A stretch of DNA of 64,000 bases, taken from Jiangella endophytica. GTDB taxonomy: Bacteria; Actinomycetota; Actinomycetes; Jiangellales; Jiangellaceae. The notes under the pieces were generated by a model. That model worked only from the letters and a program-made list of their open reading frames with translations, made no database searches and was not told where the DNA came from. How positions within the stretch are numbered: position 1 is the first letter of the stretch; every line of letters begins with the position of its first letter. The DNA lies in contig NZ_QVAI01000001.1 of assembly GCF_003427025.1 (NCBI RefSeq), forward strand, positions 496,001 through 560,000, given 5' to 3'. This document shows positions 34,655 through 42,127 of the stretch, piece after piece. The translations under genes and the position numbers were made by a program.

Positions 34655-36000
34655 GCGACTTCGACGACGAACTGCGCCGCCTCATGGGCGACGACCGGCT
34701 CGGGCTGACGCCGCGCGCCGACGCCGTCGGGCGGATCGTCAAGGGCGCGCACCGGCGGCGGACCGTCCGTGTCGTCGCGTCGGCGGCGGGATCGGTCGGT
34801 CTGGTGGCCGCGCTCGCGATCGGCTCGATGGCGGTCAGCGGCCAGTTCTCCGCCGGCCCGCATGAGCCGCAGCCCGCGGTCTCTCCGACCGGCCTGCTGC
34901 CAGGGCCGAAGGAACTCGGCCCGGACGCGATCGTGCGGCCGACAACCCCGGCCAGCCCGCCGGCCTCGCCCGATTCGGAGACGACCGAACCGGCCGATCC
35001 GGGCGAGGAGGGGTCCGGGCCGCCCGACTCCAATCAGATCGTGCTCGACCCGGACGTCGGGATCGACGGGTTCACGGTCGGCACGCCGCTGGCCGATCTC
35101 CAGGCGCTGGACGGGGTGGAGCTCACGCAGTACGGACCGGAGCGCGGCATCTCGAACATGTGCTTCGGTGAGTACGCCAGCACCTGGGCACACGGCACGA
35201 TCTCCGTTCGCGGCTCGTGGGGCGACTACCCCGACGCCCCCACGCCGTACTTCGAGGTGGCGACGATGTACCTCGACGTGCCGTTCGTGACGCCGGAGGG
35301 GATCGGGATCGGCTCGACCGAGGCGGACGTCTTCGCCGCCTACCCGTCCGCCTCGCGATACGCCAACGGCGACCTGGGGGCCGACCTCGGCGACCAGACC
35401 ACGCGCAGCTGGGTCTTCACCATCACCGACGGCCTGGTCTCGCAGGCCATGCTCGACGGCGTCGACCGGTGCAGCGACCCCGCCGAGGACGGCGACGAGC
35501 CGGACCTCCCGCAGCCCACCGGAGGCCCCGGGGACTTCGAGCCGGGCGGCTACCGGGTCAGCGGCGACCAGGCGTTCGCCCCGGTCTGGCTGGGCATGAC
35601 GCTGGCCGAGCTGCGGCAGCTGGACGGTGTGCAGATCACCGAGGGGGCGGTCGACGGGTTGTGCTACGGCTCGTTCGAGTACGAGCACCTGTTCGGCCTG
35701 ATCTCGGTCCGGCGCGACTTCGCCTCGGAGGGTAATCCGGCGCCGGCCCAGTCCGAGAGCGACTACCGGGTGACCATGATCAGCTCGTCCGTACCGGCCT
35801 CGACGACTCCGCTGGGCCTCGGCCCGGGCTCGAGCCTGGAGTCGGTCCGGCAGGCCTACCCGGATCTCGTCGAGGGCGACACGTTCGATCCGTACGTCCC
35901 CGACGGGTACAACCCGGCGGTGCGATGGCTGTTCCAGACGAACGGCGACGGGACCGTCGCGCGGCTCGCCGTCGACGCGGGCCAGAACTGCGCGGGGTGA
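34651..36000 (+). CDS. Membrane-anchored protein with duplicated domain, putative anti-sigma partner
   Basis: A 449-residue protein: about 40 cytoplasmic residues, one transmembrane helix (41-62), a Pro/Ser/Glu-rich stalk (65-125) and two homologous extracytoplasmic domains (about 130-275 and 305-449). The repeats share VGTPLADLQALDGVELT versus LGMTLAELRQLDGVQIT, a Cys in MCFGEY or LCYGSF and a second Cys near the end (DRCSD, QNCAG), suggesting one disulfide per domain. It overlaps the sigma-factor stop by ATGA, the normal arrangement for a regulator of an ECF sigma. The cytoplasmic segment is short and no zinc anti-sigma motif is present, so the anti-sigma role is inferred from context. Confidence 0.75.
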   Translation: MSDFDDELRRLMGDDRLGLTPRADAVGRIVKGAHRRRTVRVVASAAGSVGLVAALAIGSMAVSGQFSAGPHEPQPAVSPTGLLPGPKELGPDAIVRPTTPASPPASPDSETTEPADPGEEGSGPPDSNQIVLDPDVGIDGFTVGTPLADLQALDGVELTQYGPERGISNMCFGEYASTWAHGTISVRGSWGDYPDAPTPYFEVATMYLDVPFVTPEGIGIGSTEADVFAAYPSASRYANGDLGADLGDQTTRSWVFTITDGLVSQAMLDGVDRCSDPAEDGDEPDLPQPTGGPGDFEPGGYRVSGDQAFAPVWLGMTLAELRQLDGVQITEGAVDGLCYGSFEYEHLFGLISVRRDFASEGNPAPAQSESDYRVTMISSSVPASTTPLGLGPGSSLESVRQAYPDLVEGDTFDPYVPDGYNPAVRWLFQTNGDGTVARLAVDAGQNCAG

Positions 36001-36003
36001 TCG

Positions 36004-36390
36004 TCAGCCCGTGAGGCGGTCCAGGTCGGCGCGGCATCGACGCTCCAGTTCGGCGAGGTCGGACAGGGTGGCGTCGATGTCGCGCCGGCGTTGTTCCAGT
36101 TCAGCGCGCCGGTGCTCGATCTGGTCGACCAGATAGCGCAGCTGGCCGACCTCGCCGGGCTCGGCGTCGTACATGCCGATGATCTTCTTGATCTCCTCCA
36201 GCGGGAAGCCGAGCCGCTTGCCGCGCAGCACCAGGCCGAGCCGCACGCGGTCGCCGTCGGCAAAGATGCGGCGGGTGCCGTTGCGGGCCGGGGTGAGCAG
36301 CCCCTGCTCCTCGTAGAACCGGATCGTCCGCAGCGTGACGCCGAACTCGTCGGCCAGTTCGGCGATGCTCCACGTCCGCTCGTCGGTCAC
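36004..36390 (-). CDS. MerR-family regulator (LiuR-like context)
   Basis: A 128-residue MerR regulator with the winged helix at residues 7-75 (WSIAELADEFGVTLRTIRFY, EEQGLLTPARNGTRR) and a C-terminal coiled coil (about 80-125) without metal-binding cysteines. It is divergent from an acyl-CoA dehydrogenase gene, with a perfect palindrome in between. This is the layout of LiuR-type regulators of branched-chain amino-acid or fatty-acid catabolism, which is the probable role here. Confidence 0.9.
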   Translation of the reverse strand: MTDERTWSIAELADEFGVTLRTIRFYEEQGLLTPARNGTRRIFADGDRVRLGLVLRGKRLGFPLEEIKKIIGMYDAEPGEVGQLRYLVDQIEHRRAELEQRRRDIDATLSDLAELERRCRADLDRLTG

Positions 36391-36430
36391 TGCTGACTCC
36401 TTGCTCGAACCCCTGGCCTGGACCCTGAAC

Positions 36431-36444
36431 TTACGTTAACGTAA
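36431..36444. promoter_or_regulatory. MerR operator between merR and acyl-CoA dehydrogenase genes
   Basis: TTACGTTAACGTAA is a perfect 14-bp palindrome in the 91-base gap between the divergent genes, 40 bases from one start and 37 from the other. AT-rich for this genome, it also resembles the ACGT-containing operators I recall for LiuR. It is the obvious binding site for the MerR protein, which could control both directions. Confidence 0.7.
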
Positions 36445-36481
36445 ACGTCAAGTAGCGGTGCGACGGAAAGCGGGAACGCCG

Positions 36482-37648
36482 ATGTTCGAGCTGTCCGCGG
36501 AACACGAGGAGTTCCGCACAGTAGTCCGCGACTTCGCCCGGGCGCAGATCGCGCCGCACGCGGCGGAGTGGGATCGCAAGCACGAGTTCCCGGTCGGCGT
36601 CGTGCGGGCCATGGGCGAGCTCGGGCTGTTCGGCCTGACGGCACCCGAGGAGTACGGCGGCGCCGGCGGCGACCTCACCAGCCTGTGCGTGGCGATCGAG
36701 GAGATCGGCCGGGTCGACCAGTCGCTCGGCATCACGCTGGAGGCCGCCGTCGGGCTGGGCATCACGCCGATCCTGTCCTACGGCACCGACGAGCAGAAGG
36801 CGCGCTGGCTGCCCGACCTCGTCGCCGGGCGGGCGCTGGCCGGGTTCGGCCTCACCGAGCCCGGCGCCGGGTCCGACGCGGGAGCGACGGCGACACGCGC
36901 GGTCCTCGACGGTGACGAGTGGGTCATCGACGGCGCCAAGCAGTTCATCACCAACTCCGGCACCGAGCTGACCAGTTGCGTCGCCATCACCGCACGGACC
37001 GGCGAGCGGCCGGACGGCAGCGCGGAGATCTCCGCCATCATCGTCCCGGCCGGTACGCCGGGCTTCATCGTCGAACCTGCCTACGACAAGCTCGGCTGGC
37101 ATGCGTCCGACACCCACCCGCTGACGTTCGACGGCGCACGGGTGCCGGCCGGCCACCTGCTCGGCAAGCGCGGCCAGGGGTTCGCGCAGTTCCTCGCCAC
37201 CCTCGACGACGGCCGCATCGCCATCGCGGCGCTGGCGGTCGGCTGCATCCAGGCGATGCTCGACGCGTCGGTCGACTACGCGCACGAACGGACGTCGTTC
37301 GGCGTGCCGATCGGCGCGAAGCAGGCCGTCGCGTTCCAGATCGCCGACCTGCACGTCATGGCACAGGCCGCCCGGCTGCTGACTTACCGGGCCGCCGCCC
37401 TGCGTGACGCCGGCGCACCGGCCGAACAGGTCAAACAGGCAGCGGCGTCGGCCAAGCTCTACGCGACGGAGTCGGCCGTCACCGCCACCCGCGTCGCCAC
37501 CCAGGTGCACGGCGGCTACGGGTTCATGGAGGAGTACCCGGTGGCTCGCTTCTACCGCGACGCGAAGATCCTCGAGATCGGCGAGGGCACCAGCGAGATC
37601 CAGCGGCTCGTGCTCGCGCGCGGACTGGGCCTGCCCGTTCAGGCCTGA
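36482..37648 (+). CDS. Acyl-CoA dehydrogenase
   Basis: A 388-residue FAD-dependent enzyme introducing the 2,3 double bond into acyl-CoAs. Motifs include GLTAPEEYGGAG, FGLTEPGAGSDAGA (FAD/substrate binding), ITNSGTELTSC, the C-terminal signature QVHGGYGFMEEYPVARFYRD and EIGEGTSEIQRLVLA, where Glu of EGT is the usual catalytic base in short-chain enzymes. Length and sequence fit short- or branched-chain dehydrogenases. The ATG at 36482 is preferred over a GTG at 36458. It stands alone under the divergent MerR regulator; no partner beta-oxidation genes adjoin it. Confidence 0.92.
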   Translation: MFELSAEHEEFRTVVRDFARAQIAPHAAEWDRKHEFPVGVVRAMGELGLFGLTAPEEYGGAGGDLTSLCVAIEEIGRVDQSLGITLEAAVGLGITPILSYGTDEQKARWLPDLVAGRALAGFGLTEPGAGSDAGATATRAVLDGDEWVIDGAKQFITNSGTELTSCVAITARTGERPDGSAEISAIIVPAGTPGFIVEPAYDKLGWHASDTHPLTFDGARVPAGHLLGKRGQGFAQFLATLDDGRIAIAALAVGCIQAMLDASVDYAHERTSFGVPIGAKQAVAFQIADLHVMAQAARLLTYRAAALRDAGAPAEQVKQAAASAKLYATESAVTATRVATQVHGGYGFMEEYPVARFYRDAKILEIGEGTSEIQRLVLARGLGLPVQA

Positions 37649-37976
37649 TCGGTGTGTCCGGCCGTTCCGGGTCCTTCGGGAGGGTCGCCGTGACGACTGT
37701 GCCGCGAACGTCGCCCGTTGGGGGACCGTTGGCCGGTTCCCCCTGCTCTTGGCCGCGATCAGGGGACGGGAAGTCTGGTGAGGGTCGGGCGTCGCTGGGG
37801 CCCTCCGAGGCGTCCGCTGGGTGAGATTTCGGCGCCCTTGGTGGGCCATCACCAGGACTGTGTTCGCTTCACCAGGCATGCAGTCCTGGGTCAGCGGGAG
37901 AACGCCTGGTGAGCTAGCGGATCCCGATGGCCGACGCCGACGCCGACGCCGTGTGCCGGTGTGGCCGCCGCTCCAC

Positions 37977-38024
37977 GATCATCAACCGTTGGCGACGTCA
38001 TGGCGTCGCTGACGGTTGATGATC
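37977..38024. repeat. Hairpin with 21-bp arms, 6-base loop
   Basis: Positions 37977-37997 pair with 38004-38024 over 21 bases, all Watson-Crick except two G-T pairs; arms begin GATCATCAACCGT and end ACGGTTGATGATC, and the loop is TCATGG. It lies 330 bases after the dehydrogenase. A related GATCATC-type hairpin occurs at 39926-39971, so this may be a palindromic repeat family or a strong terminator. Confidence 0.65.
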
Positions 38025-38307
38025 ATGGTCGAGGGCGGGGTGCGGCCGGTCGGGGACCTGGGCTTCTCGTTTGGTCAGCGCGCCGGTGCGACGGTGGGCC
38101 GGTTCTCGCTGCGGCCGGTCGTCTTCGATCGCCGTTGTCGCGTTTGGCGGGCGTTCGTGGGCGTGGAGCGGACGTCTCGCTCTGGAGGTCGGCGCGGCGT
38201 CCGGCCGTCGCTCGGGGTGTCGGCTGGGTTGGCTGTGGTTGCCGGCCTGGTGGTGCGCGGTTCCAGTGGTGCGCGGGTGTGGGCGACCGTGGCCCTTCGG
38301 GGGTGGG

Positions 38308-38556
38308 CTCGGGGTGGGCGTTCTCGTGGTTCACGAGGTCGGCGCGACGGCGGCAGTCGGTCTGCTCGTGCTCGGGTCCGGAGGTGACCGTGGCCTTACG
38401 GGTGTGGCGAGCGGCTCGGGGTGGGCGTTCTCGTGGTTCACGAGGTCGGCGCGACGGCGGCAGTCGGTCTGGTCGTGCTCGGGTCCGGAGGTGACCGTGG
38501 CCTTACGGGTGTGGCGAGCGGCTCGGGCTAGGCGTTCTCCTGGTTCACGAGGTCTG
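38308..38556. repeat. 107-bp tandem repeat, about 2.3 copies
   Basis: The motif CTCGGGGTGGGCGTTCTCGT starts at 38308 and again at 38415, and a diverged third copy starts at 38522 (CTCGGGCTAGGCG), giving an exact 107-base period. The first two copies are nearly identical; the third is cut off near 38556 and carries substitutions. A degenerate partial copy appears just before 38308 (GACCGTGGCCCTTCGGG). No reading frame is maintained, because 107 is not a multiple of three. Confidence 0.75.
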
Positions 38557-39092
38557 CATGCCTGGTGGAGCGTGAGCACGGGTGCTGAACGTGATCATTT
38601 CCGGGAGGGTTGGGCCGGGGCGGCGGTCGCGTGGGGCCACGGGTCGGCGGGCGGACCGGGACCACGCCAGCGGAGCCCGAGGTGTGCCCAGACTCGCCCC
38701 GTCCCCCTGATAGCTGCCAGGTTCTTGGCCGCGCGGCCGTGGGTCAAGCGGTCTCGTCGGCGCGAAGCGCCCGTCAGTCCGCTTGAGGCGCGGTTGCGCG
38801 GCTGAGAACATGGGCAGCAGGGGGACGGCGAACGGCACGAACCCGACACACGTACGCCCGGCCAACCAGGCCGGCCAACCGAGCCGTCCAGGCGCACTGA
38901 GTCGGTCGGCCAACCGAGGCAGACGGGGCGCACCGAGGGCACCGGTCCAGTTGGCCACGCAGACGAGGCGTCGCTGGGACACGCCCAAAGCTGGCCTGGT
39001 GAACGCGGAGTTGGCTGGGGATCGGCGGACCGGCAGACTCGGTGGACCGGCGGGCTGGTTGGACCGGCGGACCCGGCGCGCTGGCCGGCCCG

Positions 39093-39159
39093 GTGGTGCG
39101 GCAGAGATGGTGCGGCAGAGATGGTGCGGCAGAGCCGATGGTGCGGCAGAGCCGACGGG
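39093..39159. repeat. Short tandem array (14-17 bp units)
   Basis: Units of TGGTGCGGCAGAG follow each other four times, first with 14-base and then with 17-base spacing (added CCG), followed by a degenerate fifth unit. It ends about 50 bases after which the maf 3' end begins. It looks like a slippage-generated array. Confidence 0.65.
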
Positions 39160-39211
39160 CCGGCAGGGCCGATGGCCCGCCACGACCGGCAGGCCGGCCA
39201 ACCAGGGAGCG

Positions 39212-39901
39212 TCAGCGCGCGTCCCGGCTGGCGGCGCGACGGGCGCGGCGGCGGACCGGCTCGTGGTCGGGGTCGGTGCGCCACAGTTCGGTGATCGAGA
39301 CGCCGAGCCGGCCCAGCAGGGTCCGCAGCAGCGGCAGCGACAGCCCGACGACGGCGTGGTGGTCGCCGTCGATGGCGGTGACGAACGGCCCGCCGAGGCC
39401 GTCGATGGTGAAGGCGCCGGCCACCCGCAGCGGCTCGCCGGTGGCGACGTAGGCGCGGATCTCGGCGTCGGAGAGGTCGGCGAAGTGCACCGTCGTGCTG
39501 GCGGTGTCGCCGAGCGCCCGCCCGGTGCCGCCGTCGTCGGGTTCGCGCAGGTCGATCAGCCAGTGGCCGCTGTGCAGCACGCCTGACCGGCCGCGCATGC
39601 GCTGCCAGCGGCGCACCGCGTCGACGGCGCTCTCGGGTTTGCCGTGGATCTCGCCGTCGAGTTCGAGCACGGAGTCGCAGCCGAGCACGATCATGCCGGC
39701 GAAGGTCTTGCCGGCGACTCGTTCGGCCTTCGCCCGGCCGAGCAGCAGCGGCACGTCGTGCGGTGGGACCGGGCCGCGGGAACGCGCCTCGGCGAGGACG
39801 GCGTCCTCGTCGACGCCGGAGACCTGGACGACGGGTTCGATGCCGGCGGAGCGCAGAGTCGCCAGCCGGGCGGGGGACTGGGAAGCGAGCAGCAGGCGCA
39901 C
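39212..39901 (-). CDS. maf: Maf-family nucleotide pyrophosphatase
   Basis: A 229-residue house-cleaning pyrophosphatase of the Maf/YhdE family, hydrolysing non-canonical or modified nucleoside triphosphates. It begins with the typical LLLASQSPARLATLRSAG, followed by VLGCDSVLELDG with the catalytic Asp, GKPESAVDAV, YVATGEPLRVAGAFTIDG and GLSLPLL. GTG at 39901 is preferred (GTGAGG six bases upstream); GTGs at 39904 and 39913 and an ATG at 39931 are alternatives, the last inside a hairpin. In many actinobacteria maf lies between accE and the carboxylase alpha gene; here it is in that order but separated by kilobases. Confidence 0.9.
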   Translation of the reverse strand: MRLLLASQSPARLATLRSAGIEPVVQVSGVDEDAVLAEARSRGPVPPHDVPLLLGRAKAERVAGKTFAGMIVLGCDSVLELDGEIHGKPESAVDAVRRWQRMRGRSGVLHSGHWLIDLREPDDGGTGRALGDTASTTVHFADLSDAEIRAYVATGEPLRVAGAFTIDGLGGPFVTAIDGDHHAVVGLSLPLLRTLLGRLGVSITELWRTDPDHEPVRRRARRAASRDAR

Positions 39902-39925
39902 CACGGACCTCACGTTACCGAAAAT

Positions 39926-39971
39926 GATCATCGGCGGTCGATGCCTGAAACAGCATGGACCGCCGACGATC
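39926..39971. terminator. Hairpin between maf and symporter genes
   Basis: Arms 39926-39944 and 39953-39971 pair over 19 bases with two mismatches around an 8-base loop (CTGAAACA). It lies about 80 bases past the symporter stop on the minus strand, so it may terminate that transcript, and just upstream of maf. Its GATCATC ends resemble the hairpin at 37977-38024. Confidence 0.5.
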
Positions 39972-40049
39972 ATCGGGTGATCATGGTCACGGAGAGGTTA
40001 ACCCGTAGTACGTCACCCTGTCTCGGGCATCGCTCAGTGCGCGGGACGC

Positions 40050-41462
40050 TCAGGCCGTGGCCAGGCTGCCCGGACGCGCCGCCTGGTCCTCCTCCGGCCG
40101 GTCCTCGCCGCCGTCGGAGAACACGTCGCCATGCCGGTCGGAGTTGTAGACGTCCAGGTCCAGCAGGCCCTCGCGCTTGGCGACGATGGTCGGGACCAGC
40201 GCCTGCCCGGCGACGTTGACCGCCGTCCGGCCCATGTCGAGGATCGGGTCGACGGCCAGCAGCAGGCCCACGCCGGCCAGCGGCAGGCCCAGCGTCGACA
40301 GCGTCAGGGTGAGCATGACGGTGGCGCCCGTCGTGCCGGCGGTCGCGGCCGAGCCGACGACGGAGACCAGCACGATCAGCAGGTAGTCCGACACCGACAG
40401 GTCCAGGCCGAAGAACTGCGCGACGAAGATCGCGGCGATCGCCGGGTAGATCGCGGCGCAACCGTCCATCTTCGTCGTCGCGCCGAACGGCACCGCGAAC
40501 GACGCGTACGACCGCGAGACGCCGAGGTTGCGCTCGGTGACCTGCTCGGTGACCGGCAGCGTGCCGATCGACGAGCGCGACACGAAGGCCAGCTGGATGG
40601 CCGGCCAGGCGCCGGTGAAGAACTTGACCGGGTTCAGGCCGTGCGCCCGCAGCAGGACCGGATAGACGACGAACAGCACCAGCGCCAGGCCGATGTAGAT
40701 GGCCAGCGTGAACCGGCCGAGCGAGCCGATGGCGTCCCAGCCGTAGTCGGCGACGGCGTAGCCCAGCAGACCGATGGTGCCGATCGGGGCCAGCCGGATG
40801 ATCCACCAGAGCACCTTCTGCACGATCGACAGCGCGGCGCGGTTGAACGCGAGGAACGGCTCGGCCTTGTCGCCCAGCTTGAGCGCGGCGATGCCGATGG
40901 CCGCCGACACGACGACGAACTGCAGCACGTTGAACGACAGGCTGGTCGCGGCGGCGCCGGACTCGGGGTCGACCGAGGTCGACGCCGTCAGCGCGAGGAA
41001 GTTGGTCGGCACCAGGCTGGTGAGGAACGCCCACCAGTCGCCGGTGCGGCCCGGCTCGCCCGCCTGGTCCTGGGTGACGGACGTGTGCTCGCCCGGCTGC
41101 AGGATCAGGCCGAGCGCGATGCCGATGGCGACCGCGACCAGTGCGGTGATCGCGAACCACAGCAGCGTCTGCCCGGCCAGCCGCGCCGCGTTGGTGACGT
41201 TGCGCAGGTTCGCGATGCTCGCGACGATCGCGGTGAAGATCAGCGGGATGACGGCGGCGCGCAGCAGGTCGACGAACAGGCCGCCGACGGTGTCGAGGGT
41301 GCTGGTCAGCCAGTTCGGGTTGCCGTCGGCGGCCGGGCCCATCTCGCGGGCCACCAGCCCGAGGACGACGCCGAGCGCCAGGCCGATGAGGACCTGGACG
41401 GAGAACGAGGGCAGGCGCAGCCGGCGGGAGGCGGGCGCGCCGGCGGTCGCGGTTTCGGACAT
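40050..41462 (-). CDS. Dicarboxylate/amino acid:cation symporter (SLC1/DAACS family)
   Basis: A 470-residue membrane transporter of the GltP/DctA family that imports C4-dicarboxylates or acidic amino acids with protons or sodium. It has about eight helices and two re-entrant loops: the Ser-rich loop shows SRSSIGTLPVT and the second half GATTKMDGCAAIYP, corresponding to the conserved NMDGT-type cation site. Family regions AAVIPLIFTAI and VDPILDMGRTAVNVAG are also clear. A polar C-terminal tail of about 35 residues follows. It appears to be a single-gene unit. Confidence 0.93.
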   Translation of the reverse strand: MSETATAGAPASRRLRLPSFSVQVLIGLALGVVLGLVAREMGPAADGNPNWLTSTLDTVGGLFVDLLRAAVIPLIFTAIVASIANLRNVTNAARLAGQTLLWFAITALVAVAIGIALGLILQPGEHTSVTQDQAGEPGRTGDWWAFLTSLVPTNFLALTASTSVDPESGAAATSLSFNVLQFVVVSAAIGIAALKLGDKAEPFLAFNRAALSIVQKVLWWIIRLAPIGTIGLLGYAVADYGWDAIGSLGRFTLAIYIGLALVLFVVYPVLLRAHGLNPVKFFTGAWPAIQLAFVSRSSIGTLPVTEQVTERNLGVSRSYASFAVPFGATTKMDGCAAIYPAIAAIFVAQFFGLDLSVSDYLLIVLVSVVGSAATAGTTGATVMLTLTLSTLGLPLAGVGLLLAVDPILDMGRTAVNVAGQALVPTIVAKREGLLDLDVYNSDRHGDVFSDGGEDRPEEDQAARPGSLATA

Positions 41463-41627
41463 GCGAAGACCTTCCGGAGCGGGGTGGGGGACGGTGACGC
41501 GGGAGCCGCGCGCGGGCGGGCGGGGTCACCGGGGGAAGGGTTCGCCAGGGCGCGCGCGGGTGCAGCGGGTGCTAGGCCGGACAGGCAGAGCTGGCCTGCC
41601 GTCGCAGATCGACGTGCAGGCGCTGAG

Positions 41628-41723
41628 TGAGACCCCAGATGTTCACCATGTCGACCAGCCCAACGGTGGCTGAATCGGCCCATATTCCCGCGAGTCAGGA
41701 TCGATGGTGTGATCTGGGTCTCA
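41628..41723. repeat. Imperfect long inverted repeat in 400-bp gap
   Basis: TGAGACCCCAGAT at 41628-41640 pairs with ATCTGGGTCTCA at 41712-41723 (one bulged base), and the pairing continues inward through CACCAT/ATGGTG and TCGA. It lies in the gene-free stretch 41463-41860 between the symporter promoter side and the polysaccharide operon. It may be a dispersed palindromic element or a regulatory structure. Confidence 0.5.
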
Positions 41724-41860
41724 TTGACATTCGGGTCATTCTCGGGACCATCGGCCCTAAGTGACGCGCGAATCCGTGCTTACCATTGCTCGTAATCACC
41801 GCACGCCATCGTGGGCCCCCCGACGAGGCGTGTGATGTCGAAGTCGTGCGCTCGGGGGGA

Positions 41861-42127
41861 ATGATGCACGAATTCGCCGCGGCGGGACCCGCGCGCCCGC
41901 CACAGGACGATCACCCGCGCACGCCGGTGTTCGTCGATCGGCGTGGCCGCCGTCGTCGCTGGATGACGTACTGGGGGCTGGTCGTCGCCTGTCTGGGCCT
42001 CCTTTACGTGGCGCTCGTCACCGCGAGCCTGGCCGCCCAGCCGGTCCGGCCGGAGGGGAACGCGCCGGCCGACGCGCCGCCGGCGGCACGGGTCGATCGG
42101 CCTGCCGAGGTGGATGTGCCGGAATGA
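41861..42127 (+). CDS. Small single-pass membrane protein, first gene of polysaccharide operon
   Basis: An 88-residue protein: a polar Pro/Arg-rich N-terminus (about 1-35), one transmembrane helix (about 38-60, TYWGLVVACLGLLYVALVTA) and a Pro/Ala-rich tail probably outside. I recognise no family. GGGGGGA stands just before ATG ATG (41861 and 41864); either may start. Its stop overlaps the start of the deacetylase-synthase gene by four bases. The operon position suggests an accessory subunit of the synthase complex, as small proteins accompany GT2 synthases such as PgaC; that is inference. Confidence 0.7.
   Translation: MMHEFAAAGPARPPQDDHPRTPVFVDRRGRRRRWMTYWGLVVACLGLLYVALVTASLAAQPVRPEGNAPADAPPAARVDRPAEVDVPE

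Larger units (their letters stand above)
37649..39211. other. 1.56-kb gene-free, repeat-rich region
   Basis: No open frame here has plausible protein composition or homology. It contains a 21-bp-stem hairpin (37977-38024), a 107-bp tandem repeat (about 38308-38556), a 14/17-bp tandem array (39093-39159), a 9-bp inverted repeat CCAGGACTG/CAGTCCTGG (37852-37860, 37881-37889), overlapping ACCAGGC/GCCTGGT arms (37871-37877, 37904-37910), and scattered CGGCCAACC copies (about 38860-38920 and 39195). It may be relic DNA or a structured noncoding region between the dehydrogenase and maf. Confidence 0.6.

Noticed and set aside
38016..38805. Open frames in the repeat region as real genes
   Set aside because: They are Arg/Gly/Trp-rich, contain the 107-bp repeat in shifting frames and overlap one another on both strands.
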